From Kutzneria viridogrisea (GTDB taxonomy: Bacteria; Actinomycetota; Actinomycetes; Mycobacteriales; Pseudonocardiaceae): a stretch of 64,000 nt of DNA. A model generated the notes under the pieces. The model saw only the letters and a list, made by a program, of their open reading frames with translations. It ran no database searches and was not told the DNA's origin. This document shows, piece by piece, positions 29,969-38,843 of this stretch. The translations under genes and the position numbers were made by a program. The stretch covers positions 248,001-312,000 of the forward strand of contig JACJID010000005.1 in assembly GCA_014138725.1 (NCBI GenBank), written 5' to 3'. The stretch's first letter is position 1; each line of letters begins with the position of its first letter.

Positions 29969-31522
29969 TCAGCTGCGCGCGCGCTGTTTGATGCGCGAGG
30001 TCAGCTCCTGCACCTGGTCGTAGATGCGACGGCGCTCGGCCATCTCCTTGCGGATCTTCTTGTCCGCGTGCATCACCGTGGTGTGGTCCCGGCCGCCGAA
30101 GGTCTGTCCGATCTTGGGCAGCGAGAGGTCGGTCAGCTCGCGGCACAGGTACATGGAGATCTGCCTGGCCTGGGCCAGCGCCTTGGTCTTGCCAGGCCCG
30201 CACAGGTCATCGATGGACACGCCGAAGAACTCGGCGGTCACCGCCATGATCGTCGGCGCGGTGATCTCCGGCGCGTGCGAGTCCGGGATCAGGTCCCGCA
30301 GCACGATCTCGGCCAGCTGCACGTCCACCGGCTGCCGGTTGAGCGAGGCGAAGGCGGTGACGCGAATCAGCGCCCCCTCCAGTTCGCGGATGTTGCGCTC
30401 GATCCTGGCGGCGATGAACTCCAGCACCTCGGCGGGCGCGGCCAGCCGGTCCTGCGCGGCCTTCTTGCGCAGGATGGCGATCCGCGTCTCCAGCTCGGGC
30501 GGCTGGATGTCGGTGATCAGGCCCCACTCGAACCGGGTGCGCAGCCGGTCCTCCAGGGTCTCCAGCCGCTTGGGCGGCCGGTCGGAGGACACCACGATCT
30601 GCTTGTTCGCGTTGTGCAGGGTGTTGAAGGTGTGGAAGAACTCCTCCTGCGTTCCCTCCTTGCCCTCCAGGAACTGGATGTCGTCGACGAGCAGCACGTC
30701 GATGTCCCGGTAGCGGCGCTGGAAGGCGACCTTGCGGTCGTCACGCAGTGAGTTGATGAAGTCGTTGGTGAACTCCTCCGTGGACACGTACCGCACGCGC
30801 ATGCCGGGGAACAGCCGCTGGGCGTAGTGCCCGACCGCGTGCAGCAGGTGGGTCTTGCCCAACCCGGACTCACCCCAGATGAACAGCGGGTTGTACGCCC
30901 TGGCGGGTGCCTCGGCCACCGCGACGGCCGCGGCGTGCGCGAACCGGTTGGAGGCACCGATCACGAAGGTCTCGAACGTGTACTTCTCGTTCAGCCTGGT
31001 CTGCGAGTTCGTCTGGCTGCTCGGCTGGACGGCGGGGTTGCCGCTGAACGTGGGCCAGATCTCGTGCACCGTGGCGAGGGCCTCGCGCTCCTCGTCCACC
31101 TCGGTGGCGTCGTCGTCCTCCGCGGCCGAGGAGTCCTCGGCGGGGATCGCCGGCATCGGGGCGGTCTGCTCCATCGGCGCCACCGCGGGCGGCCGGGGCG
31201 AACCGTTGAGCGGGGGCGGCTGCGGCACCGGCGGCGGGGTGGAGGCCGCGGGCGGCACCACGGTGTCGACCTTGACCGCCAGCGAGACCGGGCGGTTGAG
31301 CCTGCGGGAGAGCGCGGCGGTGATCGGGTCGCGCAGGGCGCGCTCGATCGCCTCCTTGGCGAAGTCGCTGGGCGCACCGAGCAGGACGGTCCCGTCCAGC
31401 AGTCCGATCGGCCGGGTCACCCGCATCCAGGCGCGTTGCAGAGAGGACAGTGCCCCCGCGGCGAGCAGCTCCTGGACGACCTGGTCCCACACCTGACCGA
31501 GGTTGGTCTGGTCGTCGGACAC
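29969..31522 (-). CDS. dnaA: Chromosomal replication initiator DnaA
   Basis: Binds DnaA boxes and opens oriC. The 517 residues show domain I ([15 protein letters not shown]), a Pro-rich domain II (about 105-175), an AAA+ domain III with Walker [10 protein letters not shown] (Lys223) and LLVDDIQFL, and domain IV ending in the box-binding [14 protein letters not shown]. Adjacent GTG codons at 31525 and 31522 follow GGGGAG; I use 31522, giving the SDDQTNLG start common in related genera. A start at 31660 would add about 45 unrelated residues. Confidence 0.97.
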   Translation of the reverse strand: MSDDQTNLGQVWDQVVQELLAAGALSSLQRAWMRVTRPIGLLDGTVLLGAPSDFAKEAIERALRDPITAALSRRLNRPVSLAVKVDTVVPPAASTPPPVPQPPPLNGSPRPPAVAPMEQTAPMPAIPAEDSSAAEDDDATEVDEEREALATVHEIWPTFSGNPAVQPSSQTNSQTRLNEKYTFETFVIGASNRFAHAAAVAVAEAPARAYNPLFIWGESGLGKTHLLHAVGHYAQRLFPGMRVRYVSTEEFTNDFINSLRDDRKVAFQRRYRDIDVLLVDDIQFLEGKEGTQEEFFHTFNTLHNANKQIVVSSDRPPKRLETLEDRLRTRFEWGLITDIQPPELETRIAILRKKAAQDRLAAPAEVLEFIAARIERNIRELEGALIRVTAFASLNRQPVDVQLAEIVLRDLIPDSHAPEITAPTIMAVTAEFFGVSIDDLCGPGKTKALAQARQISMYLCRELTDLSLPKIGQTFGGRDHTTVMHADKKIRKEMAERRRIYDQVQELTSRIKQRARS

Positions 31523-31593
31523 CACAGTGCTCCCCTCCCCTCGCTGGCAGTTCGCTCGCACGACAACCCCGTGGTGAGGGGGCGCGCGATGGT

Positions 31594-31651
31594 TGTGGAC
31601 ACCTCGCCCGTACATCCACAGACGGGCCGTGCATCCACAGAGTTGTCCACA
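31594..31651. promoter_or_regulatory. DnaA boxes upstream of dnaA
   Basis: TTGTCCACA at 31643-31651 is perfect and TGTGGACAC at 31594-31602 has one mismatch. Two ATCCACAG half-boxes lie between them (near 31614 and 31632). They sit 70-130 bases upstream of the dnaA start, where autoregulation by DnaA is typical. Beyond them, 31660-31870 shows nothing recognisable. Confidence 0.65.
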
Positions 31652-31874
31652 ACTGTGCACGAAGGTACGCCGGGACCCTTCGGGGGCTGTGGGCGGCCCC
31701 GCGTTCGCCGGCGGACGGTTCGGCTTTCGGTGTGCCCGAGCTCGAGAGTCTTCAGGACTCGTGAACCGCGGTGGAGCACGCTAACAAGGCTGGGCAGCCG
31801 CCACAAGGTGGGCGGCCGGTGCAGTACCGTGGTGGGGCGCAGGTGTCGCTCGGTGGAGTGGTACCGGGGCCGAT

Positions 31875-31903
31875 TTGAACACGGGCCGGTTGCTGCGTAC
31901 CCT
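31875..31903 (+). promoter_or_regulatory. Predicted promoter of the rpmH-rnpA operon
   Basis: TTGAAC (31875-31880) and TACCCT (31898-31903) are separated by 17 bases, a good match to the housekeeping sigma consensus of actinobacteria. The rpmH start lies 210 bases downstream; 31904-32112 holds no gene and would be a long leader. Confidence 0.45.
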
Positions 31904-32112
31904 CGAACAGTCTCCCGCTGGCAGCGGGTGCTCTTGCGCGCGCCCGTGACAGTGCGTGCTGTGCAGAAGTGCGCGGCCGCCACGAACCATCGTGAAGTAC
32001 GGCCACGGGCCGTGTGCTGGCAGGGGACGCCACCAGACCTGCCAGACCAGATCTGCGCAGCGGGATTGCCACAGCACCAAGCCTTGGCAGTGAGCACCGG
32101 GAGACCGAGACA

Positions 32113-32256
32113 GTGAGCAAGGGTAAGCGCACCTTCCAGCCCAACAACCGTCGTCGCGCGAAGACCCACGGGTTCCGGCTGCGCATGCGGACCCGCGCGG
32201 GCCGCGCGATCCTCGCCGCGCGCCGCGGCAAGGGCCGCGACCGCCTGTCCGCCTGA
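32113..32256 (+). CDS. rpmH: Ribosomal protein bL34
   Basis: Very basic 47-residue protein of the large ribosomal subunit. The sequence [19 protein letters not shown] and the [13 protein letters not shown] end are diagnostic. Start is GTG 32113. It begins the conserved rpmH-rnpA-yidD-yidC-jag order, divergent from dnaA. Confidence 0.98.
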   Translation: MSKGKRTFQPNNRRRAKTHGFRLRMRTRAGRAILAARRGKGRDRLSA

Positions 32257-32280
32257 TCCAGGCCGAGATCAGCCCGCGCC

Positions 32281-32664
32281 GTGCTGCCCGCGGCCTTTCG
32301 GCTCACCAGCAGCCAGGAGTTCGGCCTGGTGGTACGCCGAGGCCGACGAGCAGGTCGGCCCCGGCTCGTCGTGCACGCCCTGACGAGCCCGGTGGACAAC
32401 TCAGCACCGACCACGCCCACCTGGGTCCGCGATGAACGGACCCGGGTGGGCTTCGTCGTGAGCAAGGCCGTGGGCAACTCCGTGGTGCGCCACCGGGTGA
32501 GCAGGCGGCTGCGCCACCTCGTCGCGGACCGCCTGGCGCAGTTGCCGCCGGGCACCGGGGTCGTCGTGCGGGCGCTCGGCCCAGCGGGCACGGCCACCAG
32601 TGCCGAGCTCGGCGTCGACCTGGACGCCGCGCTGCGCAAGCTCGGTTTCGGCGGATCCGCGTGA
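32281..32664 (+). CDS. rnpA: Ribonuclease P protein component
   Basis: Protein subunit of RNase P, assisting tRNA 5' processing; 127 residues. It starts [20 protein letters not shown]. The RNA-binding region [24 protein letters not shown] is the family's RNR motif (shown in parts: [10 protein letters not shown] and RHRVSRRLR). Start is GTG 32281, 24 bases after rpmH. The stop overlaps yidD as GTGA. Confidence 0.95.
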   Translation: MLPAAFRLTSSQEFGLVVRRGRRAGRPRLVVHALTSPVDNSAPTTPTWVRDERTRVGFVVSKAVGNSVVRHRVSRRLRHLVADRLAQLPPGTGVVVRALGPAGTATSAELGVDLDAALRKLGFGGSA

Positions 32665-32927
32665 CCGCGGCCGCGAGAGTCCTGCTCTTGCCGATCCGGG
32701 GGTACCAGCGGTGGATCTCGCCGCTGCTCCCGCCGAGCTGTCGCTTCTACCCGAGCTGTAGTGCTTATGCGGTGGAGGCGTTGACCGTCCACGGTGCGCT
32801 GCGTGGCAGCTGGCTGACTGTTCGCCGGCTGCTTCGTTGCGGACCCTGGCATCCTGGAGGTTTGGACCCCGTGCCACCGCGGCAGGAACGCACCGGCGTT
32901 GGTCCCGACATGGCTGCCGAGGAGTAG
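32661..32927 (+). CDS. yidD: Membrane protein insertion efficiency factor YidD
   Basis: Small 88-residue protein aiding YidC-dependent insertion. The hallmark [20 protein letters not shown], the C-S-A-Y-A segment and [12 protein letters not shown] are clear. Start GTG 32661 overlaps the rnpA stop. The stop lies 4 bases before the yidC start, and the yidC ribosome binding site GAGGAG falls inside the yidD end. Confidence 0.95.
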   Translation: MTAAARVLLLPIRGYQRWISPLLPPSCRFYPSCSAYAVEALTVHGALRGSWLTVRRLLRCGPWHPGGLDPVPPRQERTGVGPDMAAEE

Positions 32928-32931
32928 CTCA

Positions 32932-33978
32932 GTGCTCAACTTCATCTACTACCCGGTGTCAGGAATCCTATGGGTCTGGCACAAGTTCTTCTCGTTCTTC
33001 CTCCCGGAGGGCGAGATCACCAGCGGCATCAGCTGGGCCCTGTCGGTCGTCTTCCTCGTGTTCAGCCTGCGGCTGCTGCTGTTCAAGCCGTTCGTGCACC
33101 AGGTCAAGTCGATGCGCAAGATGGCCGAGTTCCAGCCTGAGATCAAGAAGCTGCAGAAGAAGTACGCCAACGACAAGCAGAAGCTCGCGCAGGAGATGCA
33201 GAAGCTCCAGTCGGAGCACGGCGTCAACCCGCTCGGCGGCTGCCTGCCCATGCTGGTGCAGGTGCCGGTCTTCATCGGCCTGAACCATGTGTTGCGCTCG
33301 TTCATGCGGCCCGGCCTGACCGCCGAGCAGAACGGTCAGATCGACAACTACTGGATCCCCAGCGCCGACGTGCAGTCCTTCCTGCACGCGCGTCTGTTCG
33401 GCGCGCCGCTGTCCTCGTACATCACGATCCCGCAGAACGAGCTCGACGCCTTCGTGCCGCACGTGGACCGGTTCACCGTCATCCTGGTGTCCATCCCGCT
33501 GATGGTCGTGGCCAGCATCGCCACCCACCTCACCGCCCGGCACAACGTGGCGCGTCAGACGGCTGCGGTCACGGCGAACCCGCAGACCGGCCTGATGAAC
33601 AAGGTGACCCTGTACGTCTTCCCCTTCGGCGTGCTGATCTTCGGTGCCTTCCTGCAGATGGGTCTGCTGCTCTACTGGCTGAGCAACAACGGGTGGACGC
33701 TGTTCCAGCAGTACGTCGTCTACCGGAAGATCGACCGGGACGAGGCGGCGGCCAAGGAGAAGGCCAAGGAGCAGCGCAACAACCTCGCGCCCAAGCCGGG
33801 GCAGAAGCCCATCCAGCAGGTGAAGAAGGTGGCGCAGCAACCGGCGAAACCCGCTTCGGCTGTGCAGACCGACGCTGAGTCGGTCGAGTCGACGAACGGT
33901 GCGGACAGCGCCGACCAGTCCCCCGGTCCGATCCAGGGCCGAACCCCCAGCAAGAAGCAGACCCGGAAGCGTCGCTGA
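32932..33978 (+). CDS. yidC: Membrane protein insertase YidC
   Basis: Oxa1-family insertase placing proteins into the membrane, alone or with Sec. The 348 residues are of the short actinobacterial type, with five membrane helices. They include SGISWALSVVFLVFSLRLLL carrying the conserved hydrophilic-groove Arg, and GGCLPMLVQVPVFIGL. The C-terminus is Lys/Gln-rich and basic. The GTG at 32932 has GAGGAG 7 bases upstream; a longer in-frame ATG start lies inside yidD. Confidence 0.95.
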   Translation: MLNFIYYPVSGILWVWHKFFSFFLPEGEITSGISWALSVVFLVFSLRLLLFKPFVHQVKSMRKMAEFQPEIKKLQKKYANDKQKLAQEMQKLQSEHGVNPLGGCLPMLVQVPVFIGLNHVLRSFMRPGLTAEQNGQIDNYWIPSADVQSFLHARLFGAPLSSYITIPQNELDAFVPHVDRFTVILVSIPLMVVASIATHLTARHNVARQTAAVTANPQTGLMNKVTLYVFPFGVLIFGAFLQMGLLLYWLSNNGWTLFQQYVVYRKIDRDEAAAKEKAKEQRNNLAPKPGQKPIQQVKKVAQQPAKPASAVQTDAESVESTNGADSADQSPGPIQGRTPSKKQTRKRR

Positions 33979-34006
33979 CGCCGACGAGATCTGGAGAGGA
34001 GAGACC

Positions 34007-34537
34007 GTGTCGGAGACGGTGCAGACGGCTGAGGCCGAGGAGAGCGCCGAGACCCGTTCGTCGGCGTCGACCGAGGACCTGCTCGTCCAGGAGGGCGACA
34101 TCGCGGGTGACTACCTCGAGCAGTTGCTCGACGTGCTGGACTACGACGGCGACATCGACCTGGACGTCGAGGCCGGCCGCGCCATCGTGAGCATCGACGG
34201 CGGCGAGGAGCTGGAGAAGCTGGTCGGCCCGCGTGGCACCGTGCTGGAGGCCCTGCAGGAGCTGACCCGACTCGCGGTGCAGCAGGAGACCGGCACCCGT
34301 AGCCGGCTGATGCTGGACATCGCGCAGTGGCGTGAGGGGCGTCGGACCGAGCTCAAGGAGCTGGGCAAGTCGGCGGCGGAGAAGGTGCTGTCCACTGGCG
34401 AGAAGGTGCGGCTGCACCCGATGACCCCGTTCGAGCGCAAGGTCGTGCACGACGCGGTGGCCGCGGTGAAGGGCACCTACAGCGAGAGCGAGGGCGAGGA
34501 GCCCCAGCGTCGCGTGGTGGTGTTCCGCGAGTCGTAG
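34007..34537 (+). CDS. jag: Jag/KhpB-like RNA-binding protein (KH and R3H domains)
   Basis: Cytoplasmic RNA-binding protein of 176 residues. An acidic N-terminus is followed by a KH-like domain (GDIDLDVEAGRAIVSIDGGE, VGPRGTVLEALQELTRL) and an R3H domain (RSRLMLDIAQWREGRR, MTPFERKVVHDAVA). In some bacteria KhpB affects cell division and elongation. Start is GTG 34007 after GGAGAGGAGAG. It ends the rpmH operon and is followed by a terminator that carries a parS-like core. Confidence 0.92.
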   Translation: MSETVQTAEAEESAETRSSASTEDLLVQEGDIAGDYLEQLLDVLDYDGDIDLDVEAGRAIVSIDGGEELEKLVGPRGTVLEALQELTRLAVQQETGTRSRLMLDIAQWREGRRTELKELGKSAAEKVLSTGEKVRLHPMTPFERKVVHDAVAAVKGTYSESEGEEPQRRVVVFRES

Positions 34538-34554
34538 TTCGACCCGAGTTCCCA

Positions 34555-34586
34555 GGGCGGCCCGTTTCACGTGAAACGGGCCGCCC
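34555..34586 (+). terminator. Terminator of the rpmH-jag operon containing a parS core
   Basis: A perfect 16-base-pair palindrome, gggcggcccgtttcac and its complement with no unpaired loop bases, is followed by TTCTTT. Its centre, 34563-34578, reads CGTTTCACGTGAAACG, matching 14 of 16 parS positions. The same palindrome can therefore be a transcription terminator in RNA and a ParB site in DNA. Confidence 0.7.
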
Positions 34587-34728
34587 TTCTTTGTAGAGTG
34601 GGGAAAGCGCTGGAGGGCGCTTCCGGTCCGCGGGCAGGGACTCTCCCACCTCAGCACCACCCCGAGGTCTTCCGTCACGGTGACGATCTCCGGCCCGGCA
34701 AGCGGACGGCGGGCACCTGGAGGACGTC

Positions 34729-36031
34729 ATGCCATCCGATCCGCCACTCCCCCGCGGCTCCCTGGAGTTCCAGCGCAAGCAGGCGAAGCGGTTGCTGCGC
34801 GAGTTCCACCTCGGTGAGCCCGAGGCCCTCGCCCGGGCCGAGGCGGTGCTCGGTGCCCGCGCCACCGTCCGCTTCCAACTCAGCGATGCGCTGCACGTGA
34901 TCGCCGCCGAGCACGGCCACCGGAGCTGGCCACGCTTCCGCCGTGAGTTCGAGTCCCCGCGCACCGTGCGCACCGTGCACCGGATCGGCGTCGCCGCGGT
35001 GTCGATGTACGAGGAGCGTGCGCAGCGCTTGCTCGAGGACTGGGCCGCCCATCTGCCGGAGGCCGCCCGCCGGGTGCACTCGCACCTGCCGGACCACACG
35101 TCGATCGGTCTGCCCGACGCGCGCGTCGTGATCGCCCGCGAGTACGGCTACCCGACCTGGCGCGAGCTGGTGGCCGACGCGACCAGGGCCCGACGCGAGT
35201 ACGCCGCCCCGCCGGTGGCGAACGTGCTGCGGGCGACCGAGCTGATCGCCGACGAGGACGCCGCGGGCCTGGCTGCCCTGCTGGCAGCCGACCCGAGCCT
35301 GAGCCCCGAGTCGCTGCTGGTACGGATCGCCCAACCACTGCATGCGCCCGAGCGGCTGGCGCTGCCGGACCAGGTCGGGGCCGACTGTCTGTCGGTGCTC
35401 ATCGAGCGCTCGGTGGATCTGGTCGGCCCCCTGAACATCGCCTCCTGCTTCAACCAGGTCGAGCTGGTGCGCCTCCTGCTCGACGCGGGCGCCCCGGTGG
35501 AGCGGTTCGCTGAAGGTGGGATTACCGCCTTGCAGACTGCCGTCTACCACGGGTGCGCCGCCGCTGGCGATCTGCTCGCGGCGGTCGCGGTCGTGCCCGA
35601 CGCGCTGTACCTCGCGGCTGGGGCCGGGCGGGTGGACCTGCTCCCCCGGTGGTTCGACTCACGGGGCGGACTGCGGCCGGAGGCGTTCACCGAGCGGCCC
35701 AACCTGTCGGACGTTGGCTGGCCGCCCGGACTCCCCCCCGAGTGGTGAACCGGCCGAGGTTCTCGGCGAGGCGTTCACCCTCGCCTGCTACAACGGGCGG
35801 GTGGCCGCAGCCGAGTGGTTGTGCCGTCACGGGGCCGAGGTGGACGCCCGGCCGTACCTCGGCATGACCGGGCTGCACCTCGCGGTCTTGGCGGACCACG
35901 GCGCGATGGTCGAGTGGTTGCTGGGACAGGGTGCCGACACCGCCCTGCGCGATGACCAGTACGACTCCACTCCCCTCGGATGGGCGGAGCACCTGGGGCG
36001 CACCGCCCAGATCGAGCTCCTGATCCGGTGA
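34729..36031 (+). pseudogene. Ankyrin-repeat protein with an apparent frameshift
   Basis: The ATG at 34729 (GGAGG 5 bases upstream) opens a 339-residue frame that stops at 35748. From the seven-C run at 35733-35739 the neighbouring frame continues without a stop to 36031 and encodes the obvious remainder. That remainder (FTLACYNGRVAAAEWLCRHGA, then GMTGLHLAVLADHGAMVEWLLG and STPLGWAEHLG) consists of ankyrin repeats. The first part has two RxEFE/HRSWPRF-type helical repeats and two ankyrin-like units (VELVRLLLDAGAPVE). Joined, the product would be about 433 residues. A sequencing error in the C run, a true mutation or phase variation are all possible. Confidence 0.75.
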
Positions 36032-36034
36032 CCG

Positions 36035-36092
36035 TGTTTCACGTGGAACCGTCGGTCGGGGAAGATGGCAGTCGACGGTTTCACGTGAAACA
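36035..36092. promoter_or_regulatory. Two parS sites upstream of rsmG
   Basis: TGTTTCACGTGGAACC at 36035-36050 matches 14 of 16 and GGTTTCACGTGAAACA at 36077-36092 matches 15 of 16 positions of the parS consensus. They are 42 bases apart, four helical turns. They lie between the ankyrin gene and rsmG, immediately upstream of the rsmG-parA-parB operon, so ParB may also autoregulate here. Confidence 0.75.
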
Positions 36093-36111
36093 GGCAGCGG
36101 GACGGGAGCAC

Positions 36112-36798
36112 ATGACCGAGGTACAACAGGTACCGCTGGACGTGGTTGAGCGGGTGTTCGGCGACCGGGCACCTCTGGCCATCAAGTTCACCGCCATGCT
36201 CGCCGACCATGGAGTGGAGCGCGGTCTCATCGGTCCCCGCGAGGTGGACCGGCTCTGGGACCGCCACGTGCTCAACTCGGCAGTGCTGTCCGAACTCGTG
36301 CCCGCCGACTGTCGGGTGGTGGACGTAGGCTCAGGCGCGGGGCTGCCAGGCATCCCGCTGGCGATCGCTCGTCCGGATCTCCGGCTGACCCTGCTGGAGC
36401 CGATGGCGCGTCGCGTGGCCTGGCTGGAGGAGGTCGTCGAGACGCTGGGGCTCGCCGTGGACGTGGTGCGCGGACGGGCCGAGGAGCCGCCGGTGCGGCA
36501 GCGGCTGGGCGGCAGCGATGTGGTGACCGCCCGCGCCGTGGCCCCGATGGAGCGGCTTGCGGCGTGGTGCCTGCCCCTGGCACGACCGGGCGGCCAGTTG
36601 CTGGCGCTCAAGGGGGCCAGCGCCGCCGAGGAGCTGGCGCGCGATGCGAAGGCAGTGAGCAAGGCGGGCGGAAGCCGGCAGCGAGTGGTGTCCTGTGGAG
36701 ACGCCGTGCTGGAGGTCCCGACCACCGTGGTGGTGGTCGAGCGGGACGAGTCAGCGGGCCGTCGTGACGGCGGGCGCCGGAGACGGAAGGATGGGTGA
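36112..36798 (+). CDS. rsmG: 16S rRNA (guanine-N7) methyltransferase RsmG
   Basis: Methylates G527 (E. coli numbering) of 16S rRNA using S-adenosylmethionine; loss gives low-level streptomycin resistance. In 228 residues the SAM site VDVGSGAGLPGIPLAI and the family motifs DRLWDRHVLNSAVL and VTARAVAPMERLAAW are present. ATG 36112 follows GGGAG; an upstream in-frame start would cross the parS sites. The basic C-terminal tail overlaps the parA start as GTGA. Confidence 0.95.
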   Translation: MTEVQQVPLDVVERVFGDRAPLAIKFTAMLADHGVERGLIGPREVDRLWDRHVLNSAVLSELVPADCRVVDVGSGAGLPGIPLAIARPDLRLTLLEPMARRVAWLEEVVETLGLAVDVVRGRAEEPPVRQRLGGSDVVTARAVAPMERLAAWCLPLARPGGQLLALKGASAAEELARDAKAVSKAGGSRQRVVSCGDAVLEVPTTVVVVERDESAGRRDGGRRRRKDG

Positions 36799-37820
36799 GC
36801 GTGCAGCCGTCGCAGAACCAGGCGACCGATGTTCCACGTGAAACAGTGCGACCCGCAGAGGCACACGACGGCCCCGTCGGAGCCGGAGAGGTACTACGCC
36901 CGATGAATCCAGCCACGAGTCAGTCGGTGATGTCCGGCGAGGGTGCCGGGTGGACCCCGATCGCCGCCGAGGCCGAACGTGCCACCAAGGTGCTGCACCC
37001 TGAATCCCTCAAACTCCCCCGCCCCACTCGTCGTCGCATCATGACGGTGGCCAATCAGAAGGGCGGCGTCGGCAAGACGACCAGCACGGTCAACCTGGCC
37101 GCCGCGCTGGCACTGCACGGGCTGAAGACGCTCGTGATCGACCTCGACCCGCAGGGCAACGCCAGCACCGCGCTCGCCGTGGAGCACCGCTCCGGCACGC
37201 CCTCGGTGTACGAGGTGCTCATCGGCGAGATCTCGCTGGCGGACGCGGCGGCGGTCAGCAACCAGTCCGAGAACCTCTACTGTGTGCCGGCGACCATCGA
37301 CCTGGCGGGTGCCGAGATCGAGCTGGTCTCCATGGTGGCCCGTGAGTCCCGGCTCAAGGAGGCGCTGAACTCCGAGGCGCTGGACCAGCTCGGCGTGGAC
37401 TACGTGTTCATCGACTGCCCGCCCTCGCTCGGCCTGCTGACGGTCAACGCGCTCGTGGCCGCCAAGGAGGTGCTGATCCCGATCCAGTGCGAGTACTACG
37501 CGCTGGAGGGGCTCGGCCAGCTGCTGCGCAACATCGAGCTCGTGAAGGCGCACCTGAACCCCGCGCTGGACGTCTCGACCATCCTGCTCACCATGTACGA
37601 CGGGCGGACCAAGTTGGCGGACCAGGTGACCAGCGAGGTGCGCGGGCACTTCGGCGACACCTGCCTGTCCACGGTCATCCCGCGCAGCGTGAAGGTCTCC
37701 GAGGCGCCGGGTTACGGGCAGACCGTGCTCTCCTACGACCCGGGCTCGCGGGGCGCCATGAGCTACCTCGACGCCGCACGGGAGATCGCCACGCGTGGCG
37801 CTGAAGAAGGAACCGCATGA
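36795..37820 (+). CDS. parA: ParA (Soj), chromosome-partitioning ATPase
   Basis: Deviant Walker ATPase that moves ParB-parS complexes to segregate origins. The 341 residues include the deviant Walker A KGGVGKTT at 89-96, a DLDPQGNAS segment and the [13 protein letters not shown] switch region. The N-terminal 80 residues are a non-conserved extension. GTG 36795 overlaps rsmG; ATG 36903 is a possible later start with the same ATPase core. A parS site lies within the extension. Confidence 0.95.
   Translation: MSVQPSQNQATDVPRETVRPAEAHDGPVGAGEVLRPMNPATSQSVMSGEGAGWTPIAAEAERATKVLHPESLKLPRPTRRRIMTVANQKGGVGKTTSTVNLAAALALHGLKTLVIDLDPQGNASTALAVEHRSGTPSVYEVLIGEISLADAAAVSNQSENLYCVPATIDLAGAEIELVSMVARESRLKEALNSEALDQLGVDYVFIDCPPSLGLLTVNALVAAKEVLIPIQCEYYALEGLGQLLRNIELVKAHLNPALDVSTILLTMYDGRTKLADQVTSEVRGHFGDTCLSTVIPRSVKVSEAPGYGQTVLSYDPGSRGAMSYLDAAREIATRGAEEGTA
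36830..36845. promoter_or_regulatory. parS site inside the 5' part of parA
   Basis: TGTTCCACGTGAAACA matches parS at 15 of 16 positions. It lies in codons 12-17 of parA, within the weakly conserved N-terminal extension. Confidence 0.75.
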
Positions 37821-38800
37821 ACGCCGCTGAGCGGAAGGGCGGGCTCGGTCGCGGGCTCGCCGCACTGATCCCCCAGGGGCCACCGGTCACGGCGGCGGGC
37901 AGCGCCCCCGTGGCCACCGCTCCCCCGGCACCGGCAGCTGCGAACGGCAGCGCCGGAGGCGGTGAGGTGGCGGGTGCGGTCTACCGCGAGATCACCATCA
38001 CCGCGATCACGCCGAACCCGAAGCAGCCGCGCCAGGTCTTCGACGAGGAGGCGCTGGCCGAGCTGGAGCACTCGATCCGCGAGTTCGGGCTCATGCAGCC
38101 GATCGTCGTGCGGGATCTGGGCGACGACCGGTTCGAGCTCGTCATGGGCGAGCGCCGCTGGCGCGCATCCCAGCGCGCCGGGCTGGACGCGATCCCGGCG
38201 ATCGTGCGGCAGACCGCGGACGACTCGATGCTCCGGGACGCGCTGCTGGAGAACATCCACCGCGCGCAGCTGAACCCGCTCGAAGAGGCGGCGGCCTACC
38301 AGCAGTTGCTGGACGAGTTCGAGGTGACGCACGAGGAGCTGGCGAGCCGGATCGGCCGCAGCCGACCGGTCATCACCAACACGATCCGACTGCTGAAGCT
38401 GCCGCTGCCCGTGCAGCGCCGGGTGGCCGCGGGCGTGCTCTCGGCGGGCCATGCCCGCGCGCTGCTCGGGCTGGAGGAGTCGGGGGCGCAGGAGGACCTG
38501 GCGACGAAGATCGTCGCGGAGGGGCTGTCGGTGCGGGCCACCGAGGAGGCCGTCACGCTCGCGAAGAGCGAGGCCCCGGCGAAGCCGAAGGCCGCTCCCC
38601 GCAAGCCGATCCAGGCGCCCGGTCTTCAGGACCTGGCGGAGCGGCTGTCCGATGCGTTCGACACCCGGGTGAAGGTCGACCTCGGCCGTCGCAAGGGGCG
38701 GATCGTGGTCGAGTTCGGCTCGGTGGACGACCTGGAGCGCATCGTCTCGCTGATCGCGCCCGATGCGACAAAACGGACACGTTCAACGGACAACCTCTAA
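37817..38800 (+). CDS. parB: ParB (Spo0J), chromosome-partitioning CTPase
   Basis: Binds parS and spreads as a CTP-dependent clamp. The 327 residues contain the N-terminal CTP-binding region with [12 protein letters not shown], the [14 protein letters not shown] segment, a helix-turn-helix ([22 protein letters not shown]) and a C-terminal dimerisation domain (about 270-325). ATGA overlap with parA indicates coupling. At least five parS candidates lie between 24.9 and 36.9 kb. Confidence 0.97.
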   Translation: MNAAERKGGLGRGLAALIPQGPPVTAAGSAPVATAPPAPAAANGSAGGGEVAGAVYREITITAITPNPKQPRQVFDEEALAELEHSIREFGLMQPIVVRDLGDDRFELVMGERRWRASQRAGLDAIPAIVRQTADDSMLRDALLENIHRAQLNPLEEAAAYQQLLDEFEVTHEELASRIGRSRPVITNTIRLLKLPLPVQRRVAAGVLSAGHARALLGLEESGAQEDLATKIVAEGLSVRATEEAVTLAKSEAPAKPKAAPRKPIQAPGLQDLAERLSDAFDTRVKVDLGRRKGRIVVEFGSVDDLERIVSLIAPDATKRTRSTDNL

Positions 38801-38843
38801 CCCCAGGTACTTACGTCACGGTGACGAAGGCGTTCGGGGCGGG

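Noticed and set aside
29262..30023. Several short open frames inside oriC on both strands
   Set aside because: They lack ribosome binding sites and homology, shift with GC skew, and cover DnaA boxes and the inverted-repeat array.
34729..36031. Programmed ribosomal frameshifting in the ankyrin gene
   Set aside because: The C7 run alone without a recoding stop or downstream pseudoknot is not enough; error, mutation or phase variation are simpler.
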